Below, in pieces: positions 10,531-22,704 of a DNA stretch of 64,000 nt; position 1 is the stretch's first letter, and every line of letters starts with the position of its first letter. This DNA is from Norana najaformis (lineage: Eukaryota; Annelida; Clitellata; Crassiclitellata; Hormogastridae). A program made the translations under genes and the position numbers. The stretch is taken from assembly GCA_964023275.1 (NCBI GenBank), contig OZ029918.1, positions 37,760,477 through 37,824,476 of the forward strand, in the 5' to 3' direction. A model generated the notes under the pieces. It did no database searches and had not been told where the DNA came from. It was given only the letters and a program-made list of their open reading frames with translations.

Positions 10531-13506
10531 GCACATGTACACCCTTGAATGTTATCTTTCTATAATCTTCTCCATTAGGTTGGAAGCACAAACTCTTAAG
10601 TCGTTTAATGCTCACAGTGGCTGCCCCTGTCGCATTCAATAAGGCGGATCTACGTAGGACCGAAGGTAGACAGTCACCAGACGCTGTGCGTGGAAAGGAA
10701 CCCGTACTGTCAGTGGTACAGGCGAAACGCTTTAGGAATCCCCTTCCAAGCCCTAATTAGGCCAAGTCTAATTTGAAATACATAGCTGCAAAGAATAAAC
10801 ACAAACTACTTTACAGATTGTTCAAGAAATCTGTTTCCTTCTGTCTTCCGTCTTTTAGGAAATTAGTTCCATTTTTACTTAGAAAATTAGTTCCATTTTA
10901 CTGATTTCCAGCACCACAGAAAGTTACCTGCAGATGTTGTCTAGGTGGAAATTGCCGTTCAAAGAATCAACATGTATACACCAAGAGATGAATCTAGCCA
11001 GATTATATATCTAAACATACAAAAAAAGCTTTCGATGCCTTGCTTGCGCATCACGGCCAGGGTTCTTTTTCCACCGGCGTTCGTCTAGCCGGATCGTATG
11101 AACCAATATGTTGCACCAAACCAGATCCCGACTTGCCAATTTCCGGTGCAAAAAAGTTAGACAAATTTTTAAGTATCCTGTCACATTGAGGGTAAATTTT
11201 GATGAAAAAGCTTTGATACATGGAGAAGTAGCCTAAATAATATGTATTCATGCAGTCCTAAATATGTCGAAACAAAATTTTTGACAAACGAAACGGCAGC
11301 AAGTCGTATAGCACAGTTTAATTCTTTAGCAACAGATGTATTTTCTGGTTAGTGAAAGAATCACAATATTTTTCAGGACTGTTTTTCGCCTCTTATGAAA
11401 TCAGAAACCACAGCAGCAGCAAAGTAAGTCCTTGTAGGGATAATTATTATCGTCAACCCGTCTACAATTAAATTAACCCTTTCAGCAGACTTGTTGTCTT
11501 GTGGGGCCAGGTACACATCAACTTGTGGCTAACTACGTGAACAACAACGCAATTAAGCAGCAACAGCTGCTGCTGCAGCTGCTTCGGGGTAGAAGCGTAG
11601 CGCAGCGAGACGGACAGGTAGACAAACAGAAAGATAAACAGACATACTCCGAAGGTGAGGTAAACGTGTATCTAAAGACACTGACCGCTTGACGCAGATC
11701 TCGAGGATGATTGAATGACTGACTGACTTAATGAATTTTATGAAAGGATGGATGAGAGCTAGAAGGAATAGGTGAATGGAGATAGAAGTAGAGAAAAGAA
11801 TGATTAAGATAGGGAAAGAGTTTCAGACCGCGATATCGAATGGTTTACATAGAGTGATACAAACAGAAACAGAGGATGCTCAAAGTTCAGTTCTCATAAA
11901 TATTTAAATAGTAACATAAATTTCAGGGCTATAAAGATGCCCAGCTACTTGAACGAAGTTTGATCTTTTGAACGAAACAACGTGGAATATGATGAAACGA
12001 CGACAGAAGTAAACAAACACTGAATTTTGTTCAAATTAAGAACAAAACCCGTCCAAGTCTTTCATCTTTGACACTGTTTTGTTTCTCTACAGCAGGCTAC
12101 CGAGACGCTTTCATGTTTGTTTACTGCGCAAAAACTCGTCAATGGCCCTTAAAATAACTGAATGCATCCCCATTCGTAAATATCCAATCCCCAAACTCGA
12201 AATGAGATGACTATGCTGAACTTTGAGTTTGAATAATATATCAACCATCAGAATTTTATTAAAATAGTAATATTTGTGCTCGTAACCTGGGCACGCTCGT
12301 GTTCTCCAAATACGTCGACCAAAAACGCACCAGACGACACTTCCATCATTACTCATGTGAAAATGCTCTCTAATCTCAACAATACAAAGCTCACTGACTT
12401 ACGCAGATTCAACTCCAGGATTTTATGTCAGAGAAGCATAGGAGGAGTGGAGTAGATTGTCTGCATAATTAGGAAACATTTACGCAAAATACCAGGTGTT
12501 TTCATGTTTAAATGCAACGAATTGTGAGAATCATGTAAACTCGAAAGGAACTGAAGTTCCTATACAAGAGAAACCTAATTTCAAATTATTTATAGAACAA
12601 CAGCATTTCATGCACTCCAACTGACAAATAAAGCCTAGATTAGTTTATCTCGTTGTTCATGCGCGGGTGGTGGTGTTAAGGAGACTGCCTCATCCAGCAA
12701 TGGGCTTCTAATTAGTTTAGCTAATTAGATACAAGCTGTCTGCTATCTGACTTAAGAAGTTGGTGTTTACTGCACAGGCTCTACTGACTGAACTGTGTGT
12801 ACAAAATTTAAATGTCTACGTCCGGATTGGGAAAATCTGATGCCCTTCTTTGGATTCAACCGCATCTGAATGACTCTTCTCTCATCTTCTGCGGATGTCC
12901 TGCATGGACTAAAGCTTAACGCGTTTGAAGCACAGGATTACTTTCTGAAAGCCGGGTAATTGATTTTAAAATATACAGGCTAGACATTGTTCCTATTAGT
13001 GTGCCAAACATTTGAAGTCATTGCGATAAGAGTTTCCGATGCTGTCTTCAGCAGTTAGTGGTAGAACAAGACGTTGTTCGTTTGTTTACCAGTAGATGAT
13101 TTCTGTATTTAAAAAGCGATAGAAACATCACCTAATTCAGAGCACAGATAGTTTCCTGAGCTGCGCAGCATCGCTACATAAAAGAGCGTAACACTGTTTC
13201 CATAAAGGTATTCTAACACAGAAAGACAGACAAACTTGCAGACGTATAGACAAAATTACATTCTGGCAGGCAGGCAAAGCAAAAACCGAGGAAACGACTA
13301 AATAATGAGGCCGCAATGGAAGAATTCCTGTGTTTATGCATGAGTGAACCTTCCTGAAGCAAAACAAACGAAAGCTAATTTAAAACAACTGCATTCATGC
13401 CAACGACTAAAGCAAAAGCCAAACTAGCAAATAAGAATGAAAAAGAACATACAAATTTTCCGAAGTGAAAAGGCCGCTTTATATCGGTATAGCCCTGTTG
13501 TCTCAC
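10531..13506. other. Serpin C downstream flank and spacer
   Basis: No gene is seen. From about 11500 to 13500 the sequence is collinear with 17350-17600 plus 18700-19540. Marks include gcagctgctgctgcagctgc near 11560, a gagacggacaggtagacaaa segment, tcatccagcaatgggcttct near 12690, and acatttacgcaaaataccag near 12476. It ends in the flank shared with copy D. Bases 10531-11500 show nothing recognisable. Confidence 0.5.
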
Positions 13507-14844
13507 CTAAAGCAATCGCCAGCAGGCAAATTGCAGGACCAAGACGGAGCTAAGACGATAGAAGCTGGTAACGACCGACACAGCTGCACTGCCACGCAGT
13601 GCACCAAACTTTCCGATGCTCTCTCTAGGAGTCGGTGGTTGAACGAGACGCCCCATGAATAACACATTCTTGGTGGTCTTCTCATAGATCAGAAACAAGA
13701 ATGGTCGATCGACGATGAACCGGATGAGAGGTAGACTTGGCGCAGACCCTTGTCCAATTATGATAGCGGTTGAGGCTGCTGCCTCGGTGCCAACTTCACT
13801 CACGTTTACGAATGCCTTGTGGATGGCATCAGTGGCAGTCAATCTATCAGGACCTCCAATGCCTGACAGATCGGATCTCGATCCGTCAAACAGGTCTACC
13901 ATTCCCATCGACTGCAAGAACTCTTTCAGCGAAATGTCCTGATCGATCAGAAACTTTGGAAGCTGGACATCTGTCTTTTGAGTCTGGACTTTGCTCAAAG
14001 TCTCGGTGAGTTTTTCCTCGGTCAGTTGTTTCTCCAGATTTGGAAGACCTTCGACGTCTCGAGGAAGGAAGACGAACATTGATGCCGTCCCTCCGTGATA
14101 TGGTAACTCCAGCACTTCGCAATTCAAATCGCTCGAGTTGTGGTAATTTAGAAAATGACTGTAGAGATGCATCATTTCCATCTCAGCTTGGCTGGATTTC
14201 GAAATTCTGAATGGACCAGGTTTCGTGTCCTCGCTGCTAAACGGGAAGATCCAGTAAGCCTTGAAATAGATGGCGTTTACGATGACCAGAATCGTGTTAG
14301 CATCTATACTTCCATCTGGAAGAAGATCCCTGATCATCTGGTTGGTCTGTTCCTCTACCCAGTGATTTATGTGACGTCGACTTTCTTCAAGTTTCCCCTC
14401 AAAATCGAGACGTTCCAGCGATGCTTCAAAATACTTCTGCGTTTCTTTCAGAAAATGCGGACTGAAGACGAAGACCTTGCTTCCAAAAAGACGATTGACC
14501 AAACGAAGAGTGTAGTTGTTGGCCTGGTTTTTAAAGCTTGTTAAAAGTTGCTTGTATGCTTCGTTCAACGCGTCGTCTGAACTTATCTTGTCCAGGTGTA
14601 AGACTGCTTTCATCTGTTCTTGAGTTTTGCCTCTGGCACCAAGATTGACCATTCCGAATGCGGTGGAAATGCTGATCGGTGAGAAGAACAAGTTTTTCCC
14701 ACTGTTGGCGTCCCCGATCGCTTTGTAAAGATCGATGGCAAAGGCGTTGTTGGCCTTGCTCAAATCATCCGTAGATCCAGCCACAACCAATCCAGAGTAT
14801 AGCAAACAAAGACCAAGAATCATCGGAATCGATGGATGCTGCAT
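13507..14844 (-). CDS. Secreted or membrane-tethered serpin (copy C)
   Basis: An intact intronless serpin frame. An upstream in-frame methionine at 14889 would add 15 residues (MISPALAERDQHSGS). I prefer the MQHPS methionine because it starts a clean signal peptide (ILGLCLLYSGLVVAG) and matches copy A. The core carries NLFFSPISIS, VNAIYFKAYW, hinge EVGTEAAAST and VDRPFLFLIYE. The loop continues AIIIGQGSAPSLPL. Counted against antithrombin, P1-P1' falls at G-S, with Q at P2. The tail past MGRL again ends in a hydrophobic run (SSVLVLQFAC) and WRLL, so the extension is conserved with copy A. It is nearly identical to copy D across coding and flanking sequence, which indicates a recent duplication. 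The target protease is unknown. Confidence 0.93.
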   Translation of the reverse strand: MQHPSIPMILGLCLLYSGLVVAGSTDDLSKANNAFAIDLYKAIGDANSGKNLFFSPISISTAFGMVNLGARGKTQEQMKAVLHLDKISSDDALNEAYKQLLTSFKNQANNYTLRLVNRLFGSKVFVFSPHFLKETQKYFEASLERLDFEGKLEESRRHINHWVEEQTNQMIRDLLPDGSIDANTILVIVNAIYFKAYWIFPFSSEDTKPGPFRISKSSQAEMEMMHLYSHFLNYHNSSDLNCEVLELPYHGGTASMFVFLPRDVEGLPNLEKQLTEEKLTETLSKVQTQKTDVQLPKFLIDQDISLKEFLQSMGMVDLFDGSRSDLSGIGGPDRLTATDAIHKAFVNVSEVGTEAAASTAIIIGQGSAPSLPLIRFIVDRPFLFLIYEKTTKNVLFMGRLVQPPTPRESIGKFGALRGSAAVSVVTSFYRLSSVLVLQFACWRLL

Positions 14845-14860
14845 GCTGCCTGAGTGTTGA

Positions 14861-14870
14861 TCTCTCTCTG
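14861..14870 (-). promoter_or_regulatory. Short GA tract just upstream of the serpin start
   Basis: A (TC)n tract on plus (GA on the serpin strand) lies 15-25 bp before the start codon. It is found in the same place in copies A (4606-4625), B (8221-8282, expanded) and D (20900-20909). It may be 5'-UTR or a GAGA-type element. Function is inferred only from conserved position. Confidence 0.3.
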
Positions 14871-14889
14871 CTAATGCTGGAGAAATCAT

Positions 14890-15574
14890 TGAAAAAATAC
14901 GAGTTACTGAGCATATCAGGAGGAAGTTACTTCTTTAATTTCCGTGTTGACTGAGAAATCTCCTTCACAGTATGCTTTTGCTTGCAAAGACATTCAGCAT
15001 GCGAACTAGATGACTTAATCTAATATTGTCTGTTGGTTTTATCCCAATCGCGATCATAATGTTGAAGGGATAAATCCACAGTGGATTCAAGTGAAATCTT
15101 AATCAGGATCATGATCCAGTGGAGAAGATAGTACGAATTTCGGTAGGTCAGAGAAACCAATAACTGTGGGTAAGCAAGTTTAAAGTAACGATCTTGTGTG
15201 CGTGGGAACCTTTAGCATGTCCTTCACTCACCATTGAGCTGCGCCTCAACTTCAGATTAACTGAATTGCCCGTAATATTTGAAATTGTAATAACGATAGT
15301 AAGAAATAATACTGTTAATGTGCTCTTCGCAGTATAATCTCTGTCTACATTAATTATCTGATGAAGAAGTCCTGTTATTATTGTACTCATTATTAATTAA
15401 TTAATTAATTACTATAACTAATTTATTTTTAATTAATTTTAATTAATTATATTTAATTAATTAATTAATGTAATGTAATACTTGTTTATTGAAATATTAG
15501 TAAGTATTGACGTACAGTAAAGTACAGTACTACAGTTATCTAACCCATCATACGAACACACCAACACTTCACCC
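14890..15574. other. Serpin C proximal upstream flank
   Basis: No gene is seen. It is collinear with 20930-21600 of copy D and, more distantly, 4600-5560 of copy A. It ends in TTAA-rich sequence at 15390-15480. Confidence 0.55.
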
Positions 15575-16060
15575 TTTGCAATCTCTGCGCAGGTCTTTCA
15601 CTTATAAGTTAAAACAGTCTTCTTCCACAAACCCTATCCTGACGATTCCTCTTCCCCTTACCTCACTTCCCCGGTTCATTTATTCCAAAAACCCTCCACC
15701 GTAGCCATCTGACTCTTCCTGACTGACTCTTGAATCTAGACCCGGACCGAACCCTCCCTGACTATCGATTTATTTTTAACTGAACGCTTGTATGTATGTA
15801 TGTATCTAATCTTTTATATAGCGCATTTTAAGAACCTCTCAAAAGCGCTGTGAACATGGCTGCCCAGTTAATTTAAACAAGTAAGTCTTGACTAACGAAG
15901 AGAATGTTTCTTGGGACAAATTCGCAGAAATAGAACGAATGTTAATAGGAAGACTATTCCACAGGGAATAAGTTGGTTCCCGCAATTTAGTTTTCGTTGG
16001 GCACTGTCGAAATCTCGAGCTTACGACTACAATCACCTGAGACCAATCCAATTATGTCTT
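15575..16060. mobile_element. LINE tail block with a copy-specific second LINE insertion
   Basis: The outer block is the plus-oriented LINE tail also found at 5575-5880 and 21598-21900. Bases 15791-15966 are absent from those copies and encode, on minus, YSLWNSLPINIRSISANLSQ followed by TFSSLVKTYLFKLT, a typical reverse-transcriptase C-terminus. A 3' end with a hairpin (tatagcgc .. aaagcgct) and a TATG microsatellite follows. The insertion therefore post-dates the C/D duplication or was lost in D. Confidence 0.7.
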
Positions 16061-16324
16061 AATTTATAAATCCACTTATGTTTTATTTTATAGAAAAATT
16101 TATTGAGGATTTTCAGAGAGGATTATTTCTGAATATTCGGCGCATCTCACACGGGAAACTGACGGCAGCTATTTTCACAACGGTAATTCCATCTCGGATG
16201 CTTGACTTCGAGTGTAATACAGCCGACCGTTATATTTTGCTTCTGATCTTCCAGTTATTCACGTTGGTGTATAATTTTCTGATGCATCCAGTTGCCAGTA
16301 TAATGTTACAGGCATAAAATGTAT

Positions 16325-16570
16325 AGGTTTTATATAGCGACCGTATGGCCTCAACCCTGCTCATTTTGCAATGAGTTTATCGGGTGAGATCCTTCACCAC
16401 TGCTGCCCGTTTGAATGGGTGCCACGCCATTTAAGGTCCCCGTGCACGGACCGTACTAGCCCGAGATTTAAAAATCTGAAATAAGCCACGACCGGGACGC
16501 GAATCTGGGATCCTCACGCACAGAGGCTCCTTGGCGTACGCACTCACCGATGTAGCTAACTAGGCCAGTA
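16325..16570 (-). mobile_element. tRNA-derived SINE (family T)
   Basis: Same family as 10020-10530 and 30595-30815. The minus strand has a tRNA-like head (ctagttagctacatcggtga) and B-box-like gattcgcgtccc. It is absent from the equivalent place upstream of copy D, so it is a copy-specific insertion. Confidence 0.7.
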
Positions 16571-16990
16571 GTCTGCTGTCGAGATGAATATGTTGCCTTT
16601 TGTTTATTTTGCTTTGTTTAACCATGATTTTAAAATTAAAGATTGATGATATTTGTTCATAGATAGAGTTTAAGAAAGATAGGGCCTACCTGTTCCTACC
16701 TGTTTCCTCCGAGTCTTTTGCGATGCCGAGCTTTACAGATTTATGTTGGGATGGTTAATCTATCCGTCTTTGTGTTTTCCGAAGATTCCAGCACTAGCGA
16801 AGAAGTACCCTGCAAACCGAAAACTGTATCTAGGGTTTATTTATACTTTGCTCAGATTCAGAGCTCAACCGTATTCGCAGCTGCGCGCATCCAGGACCGC
16901 ATTCTGAATCATCCGAGCTCTCTACTTGTGGCGCTCTTGCCTCTGTTGTATCGTTCTCTTTGCCTCTGTCTCTCTCTTTCTTTCTTTCTT

Positions 16991-17024
<34 letters not shown>

Positions 17025-17845
17025 GCAATTAGAATAAGCTTTCAGGTTATCTACAAGTGAGCAACCTACTTCTCACATTCGAATATTTGGCTAGGTTCGG
17101 TGTTTGTTGTGTTTAGGTCCGATTTGCAATACATACATATACATCACATTTATGATGATACATATGCAAGTGGTAATAGACAGAATATAATGCTTAAGGC
17201 AGAATAAATATTTTGCTTTTATACGTATATGCTTCATCAAGTTCTCTGCCCTCGGTGGGTTCGAACGTCGAATGGCGGAATTCCTGATGTTGTTGGGCCT
17301 CCTCCTTCAGTTTACCGTATCCGTCCACCAAACGTCTTTTAGCGATCGGGTAAACATTAACTTGTGGCCAACTACATATACGTGAACAACCGCGCAATAA
17401 AGCAGCAGCAGCACCAGCTGCTGCTCCAGGATAGAAGCATAACGCAGCGAGACGGACAGGTAGACAGACAGAAAGATAGACAGACATACTCTGAAGGTGA
17501 GGTAAATGTGTATCTAAAGACAGTGACCGCTTGATGCAGATCTCGAGGATGATTGAGTGACTGACAACACACCCATGACACATGTGAAAATGCTCTCTAA
17601 TCTCCACAATACACAGCCTACTAGCTTACGCAGATTCAACTCCAGGGTTTTATGTCAGAGGACGACAGGAGGAGTGTAATAGATTGTCTGCATAAATAGA
17701 ACACATTTACGCAAAATTCCAGGTCTTTTTATGTTTAAAATCCAACGAATTGTCAGAATTATGTAAACCCGAAAGGAACTGAAGTTCGTGTACAAGGGAA
17801 ACCTAATTTCAAACAACAACACCCCATCAGAAATCTCAATGAATT
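16571..17845. other. Serpin C distal flank
   Basis: No gene is seen. A CT microsatellite lies at 16970-17025. Bases 17235-17345 repeat the LINE C-terminal fragment of 22925-23015 (minus). Bases 17350-17830 match 11510-12600, so the downstream flank of the next unit joins here. Confidence 0.5.
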
Positions 17846-17856
17846 TAATGTACGTT

Positions 17857-18425
17857 AGTAAGTAAGTAAGTAAGTAAGTATATTCTTTATTAACCAATAG
17901 CTAATCGCACATCGGTTTACAAGTATTTAAGAACACAAGAAAACTCAATATTCATACACCATCCTAACAATAAAACATTTACGCGTTAAATTGTCAGCAG
18001 GAGGAATAATACGATCATGAGGTGGGGCCGTAGGGAATAACTGAGGGTTTTAATTGGTGGGAGTAGCTGATGTAAGACATGATATGGGTTGTTCAAGATT
18101 GCTTTAAAGAGACGAGCATCAGCTGTGCCACAGAGTTCATCGAACGTTGGGGAGTTCCCAGGAAGATAGCGGAGACGCACAATTTTCCGCATCAAAGCCT
18201 AAAGCCGAGCTCTAGCCTGTGCCCCAGCATAGCCCCACCACACGGGAGAGGCGTACAGCATCCTGGCCAGTGTTGTGGCTCGGACAACGTCGTAGAGCCG
18301 AGGGCCAGTTAGGCCATGTGCTACAAGAATTCGTATGGCATATAAAGAGTGACGCGCCTGACTATGAATCCGATCAATATGAGAATCAAAATTTAACATC
18401 CTCGATAGGGTAACACCCAATATTG
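17857..18425 (-). mobile_element. 5'-truncated LINE (CR1/jockey-like) with 3' end
   Basis: The minus frame reads VTILGVTLSRMLNFDSHIDR, then LYAIRILVAHGLTGPRLYDV, ARMLYASPVWWG and an IVRLRYLPG segment, which is the region after the catalytic core of LINE reverse transcriptases. It ends with attggttaataaagaatata and a CTTA tetranucleotide tail at 17857-17881. The same 3' end appears on plus at 48945-49077. The element is cut at its 5' side near 18425, as expected for incomplete target-primed insertion. Confidence 0.85.
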
Positions 18426-19549
18426 TAACTAAGAACTTTCTCCTTAAGTACTTAATTAAGTACTTATTTTTAAGCAAACAGACCCAGAAAATTTTAAAAT
18501 ATTCTATAATTACAAAATTAAGAAGCGTACAGCAAAAGCTTTAAAATCTACCATCAGTGCAACAAAAGTATAAACAGGCAAGCAAATACTTGTGGATCGT
18601 TCAAAGGAATCGTGCAAAAATTATATATTTTGGACCGATCCCTACCCTACTCCGCACATGTCCACGTTTAGCTTAACCCTTCCTCCCCTCCCGACCACAC
18701 TCCAACAGACGGATAAAGCCTAGATTAGTATATCCCGTTGCTCATGCGCGGGTGGTGGAGTTAAGGGGACTGCCTCATCCAGCAATGGGTTTCTAATTAG
18801 ATTAGCTAATTAGATACAAGCTGTCTGCTGTCTGACTTAAGAAGTTGGTATTTACTGCACAGGCTGTACTAACCGAACTATGTATGTGTGTATATATATA
18901 TATATAAAGTTAGATGTCTACGTCCGGATTGGGAAAATCTGAGACCCTTCTGTGCATTTGACCGCATCTGAATGACTCTTCTCTCATCTTCTGCGGACGT
19001 CCGTTATGGACTAAAGCTTAACGCGTTTGAAGCACAAGATTACTTTCTGAAAATCGTGTCATTGTTTTTAAAATTTACAGACAAGACGTTGTTCATATTA
19101 ATGTGCCAACATTGGTAGAAGAAGATGTTTTTCATTTGTTTATCAGTAGGTGATTTCTGTACTAAAAAGCGATAGAAACAACACCAAATCCGTTTCTTGA
19201 GCTGCGCAGCATCGCTACATAAAAGAGCGTAACACTGTTTCCATAAAGATATTCTAACACAGAAAGACAGACAAACAAACTCGCAGACGTACAGACAGAA
19301 TTACAAACTGGAAGTCAGGCTGAGCAAAAACCGGCAAAAGGACTAATTAATGAAGCGATACTGAGAGAAGCTGTGTTTATGCATGAATGAACTTTTTCCA
19401 AACAAAACAAACGAACGTTAATTTAAACAACAGCATTCATGCCAAAAACTAAAAGTAAAAGCCAAACGAGAAAAAAAAGAATGAAAATGACCATTCAAAT
19501 TTTCCCAAGTGAAAAGATCGCTTAAATCGGGATAGCCCTATTGACTTTT
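18426..19549. other. Spacer and serpin D downstream flank
   Basis: No gene is seen. Bases 18700-19549 are closely similar to 12600-13506 downstream of copy C. The first 270 bp are AT-rich and unrecognised. Confidence 0.55.
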
Positions 19550-20884
19550 CTAAAGCAATCGCCAGCAGGCAAATAGCAGAACCAAGACTGAGCTAAGACG
19601 ATAGAAGCTGGTAACGACCGACGCTGCACTGCCACGCAGTGCACCAAACTTTCCGATGCTCTCTCTAGGAGTCGGTGGTTGAACGAGACGCCCCATGAAT
19701 AACACGCTCTTGGTGTTCTTCTCATAGATCAGAAACAAGAATGGTCGATCGACGATGAACCAGATGGGAGGTAGACTTGGTGCTGACCCTCGTCCAATTA
19801 TGATAGCGGTTGAGGCTGCTGCCTCGGTGCCAACTTCACTCACGTTCACGAATGCCTTGTGGATGGCATCAGTGGCAGTCAATCTATCGGGACCTCCAAT
19901 GCCTGACAGATCGGATCTCGATCCGTCAAACAGGTCTACCATTCCCATCGACTGCAAGAACTCTTTCAGCGAAATGTCCTGATCGATCAGAAACTTAGGG
20001 AGCTGGACCACCATCTTGTTTAGTTGGACTTTGTTCAAGGTCTCGGTGAGTTTTTCCTCGGTCAGTTGTTTCTCTAGGTTTGGAAGACCTTCGACGTCGC
20101 GAGGAAGAAAAATTAACATTGATGCATTAACTCCGTGATAGGGCAACTCCAACACCTCGCAATTCAAATCACTCGAGCTGTAGTAATTTAGAGATTTCCC
20201 ATTAAGATGCATCATGTCCATCTGAACCTGACTGGATTTCGAAATGTTGAACGGACCGAGTCTCGTAAGCTGGTCGTTAAACGGAAAGACCCATAGGGCC
20301 TTGAACTAGATGGCGTTTACGATGACCAGAATCGTGTTAGCATCTATACTTCGACCTGGAAGAAGATCCCTGATCTTCTGGTTGGTCTGTTCCTCTACCC
20401 AGTGGTTTATGTGACGTCGACTTTCTTCAGGTTTCCCCTCAAAATCGAGACGTTCCAGCGATGCTTCAAAATACTTCTGCGTATCTCGCAGAAACTGCTG
20501 GTGGTAGTTGAACACATCGCTTCCAAAGAGACGATTGACCAAATGAAGAGTGTAATTATTGGCGTGGTTTTTAAAGCTCGCTAAAAGCCGCTTGTATGCT
20601 TCGTTCAACGCGTCGTCTGAACTTATCTTGTCCAGGTGTAAGACTGCTTTCATCTGTTCTTGAGTTTTGCCTTTGTCACCAAGATTGACCATTCCGAATG
20701 CGGTGGAAATGCTGATCGGTGAGAAGAACAAATTTTTCCCACTGTTGGCATCCCCGATCGCTTTGTAAAGATCGATGGCAAAGGCATTGTTGGCCTTGCT
20801 TAAATCATCGGTAGACCCAGCCGCAGCCAATCCAGAGTATAGTAAACAAAGCCCCAGAAGCATCGGAATCGATGGATGCTGCAT
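19550..20884 (-). pseudogene. Serpin (copy D), full length but with one nonsense codon
   Basis: The same frame as copies A and C runs from the MQHPS start to the WRLL end, interrupted once by TAG at 20308-20306 where the others have Tyr in VNAIYFKA. Upstream and downstream halves are otherwise open and well conserved, including the signal peptide, hinge EVGTEAAAST, VDRPFLFLIYE and the hydrophobic C-tail. The loop reads AIIIGRGSAPSLPP, so it has Arg where copy C has Gln. The single lesion suggests a very young pseudogene, a segregating null allele or a base-call error. An in-frame methionine at 20221 after the stop is not a credible start because it lacks the N-terminal half of the fold. Confidence 0.85.
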
Positions 20885-22570
20885 GCTGTCTGAGTGTTGA
20901 TCTCTCTCTATTAATGCTGAAGAAATCATGAATACGAGTTACTGAGCTGATCAGGCGGAAATTAGTTTATTAAAATTTCCATGTTGACTATAAAATTTCC
21001 TTCACAATCTGCTTTTGCTTCAAAAGCATGCATCATACCACCTGGATGACTTAATCTAATACTGTCTGATGGGTTTTACCCCCACGCGTTGAAGGGATAA
21101 ATTCACAATGAATTTGAGTGAAATCGTAATTAGGAACATAATCCACTGGAGATGTCCGTATGTCAAAGAAACAGATGTTTTGTGTATACCGTGGGTAAAC
21201 ATGTTTAAAGCATAGAACTTAAGTGCGTGGGGACCTTTGGCATGTCTTTCACTCACAATTGAGCTGCGCCTCAAATTCAGATTTACTGAACTGCGCGTAA
21301 TATTTGCAATTGTAATAATGATAGTAAAAAATAATAATAATAATGTGCTCTTCGCAGTAAATCTCTATCTGCAATAAGTATCTGATGAAGAAGTCCTGTT
21401 ATTATTGTAATAACTATTAATATATTAATTAATTACTCTAGTTAATTTAATTATATTCATTTATTTTAATTAATTAAATTAAATTAATTAATATAATATA
21501 TTATATATTCATTAAAATATTAGTAATTATTGGCGTACAGTAAAGTACAGTACGACAGTCATCTGACCCATCATACGAACGCATGAACGTTCACCACTTG
21601 CAATCTCTGCGCAGTTCTTTCACTTATAAGTGAAAACAGTCTTCTTCCACGAATCCTATCCTAATGATTCCTTTTCACCTTACCTCACTTTCCGGGTTCA
21701 ATTATTCTAAACACCACCCACCGTGGCCATCTGACTCTTCCTGACTGACTATTGGATCTAGACCTGAACCGAACCCTCCCTGCCTACCGATTTTGTTTTG
21801 ACTGAGTGCCTGCGAATAAGCTGGTTCCCGCAATTTAGCTTTCGTTGGGCTCTGTAGAAATCACGAGCTTACGATTACGATTACATAAGACCAATCCACT
21901 TATGTCTTAATTTATGAATCCACTTGTGTCTTAATTTATAAATCCACTTATGTCTTAATTTATAGAAAAATATATACAAGATTTCCAGAAAAGATTGGTT
22001 TCTGAATATTCGGCGCATCTCACATGGAAAACTGGTGGGGGCTATTTTTGCAACGGTAATTCCATCTCCGTTGCTTGACTTCGAGTGTGTTAACAGCCGA
22101 CCGTTATATGTTTTGCTTCTGATCTTCCAGTTATTCACGTTGAAGTAAGTTTCCTGATGCACGCAGATGCGTGTATGATGTTACAGGAAAGTCTGCTGTC
22201 GAGATGAATATGTTGTGTTTTGTTTATTTTGCTTTGTTTAACCATGATTTTAAAATTAAAGATTGATGATATTTGTTCACAGATAGAGTTTAAGAAAGGT
22301 AGGGCCTACCTGCTTCTTCCGAGTCTTTTGCGATGCAGAGTTTTACAGATTTATGTTGGGATGGTTAATGTATCCGTCTTTGTGTTTTCCGAAGCTTCCA
22401 GCACTAGGGAAGAAGTACCCTGCAAACCGAACTCTGCATCTAGGGTTTATTTATACTTTGCTCAGATTCAGAGCTCAACCGTATTCGCAGCTGCGCGCAT
22501 CCAGGACCGCATTCTGAATCATCCGAGCTCTCTACTTGTGGCGCTCTTGCCTCTGTTGTATCGTTCTCTT
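20885..22570. other. Serpin D upstream flank
   Basis: No gene is seen. It is collinear with 14890-16970 without the insertions found there. It contains the LINE tail block at 21598-21900 and a 30-bp direct repeat (ttaatttatgaatccactta) in three copies at 21908-21965. Confidence 0.55.
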
Positions 22571-22571
22571 T

Positions 22572-22572
22572 G

Positions 22573-22605
<33 letters not shown>

Positions 22606-22638
22606 CTCTCTCTCTCTCGCTTTCTCTCTCTCTCTCTT

Positions 22639-22704
<66 letters not shown>
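22572..22704. repeat. CT/CTTT microsatellite
   Basis: Long (CT)n with CTTT interruptions, expanded relative to the matching tracts at 16970 and 1621. Confidence 0.95.

Noticed and set aside
19550..20221. Separate short serpin gene starting at the methionine at 20221
   Set aside because: It is the 3' half of copy D in the same frame as the 5' half. It lacks the signal peptide and half the fold.
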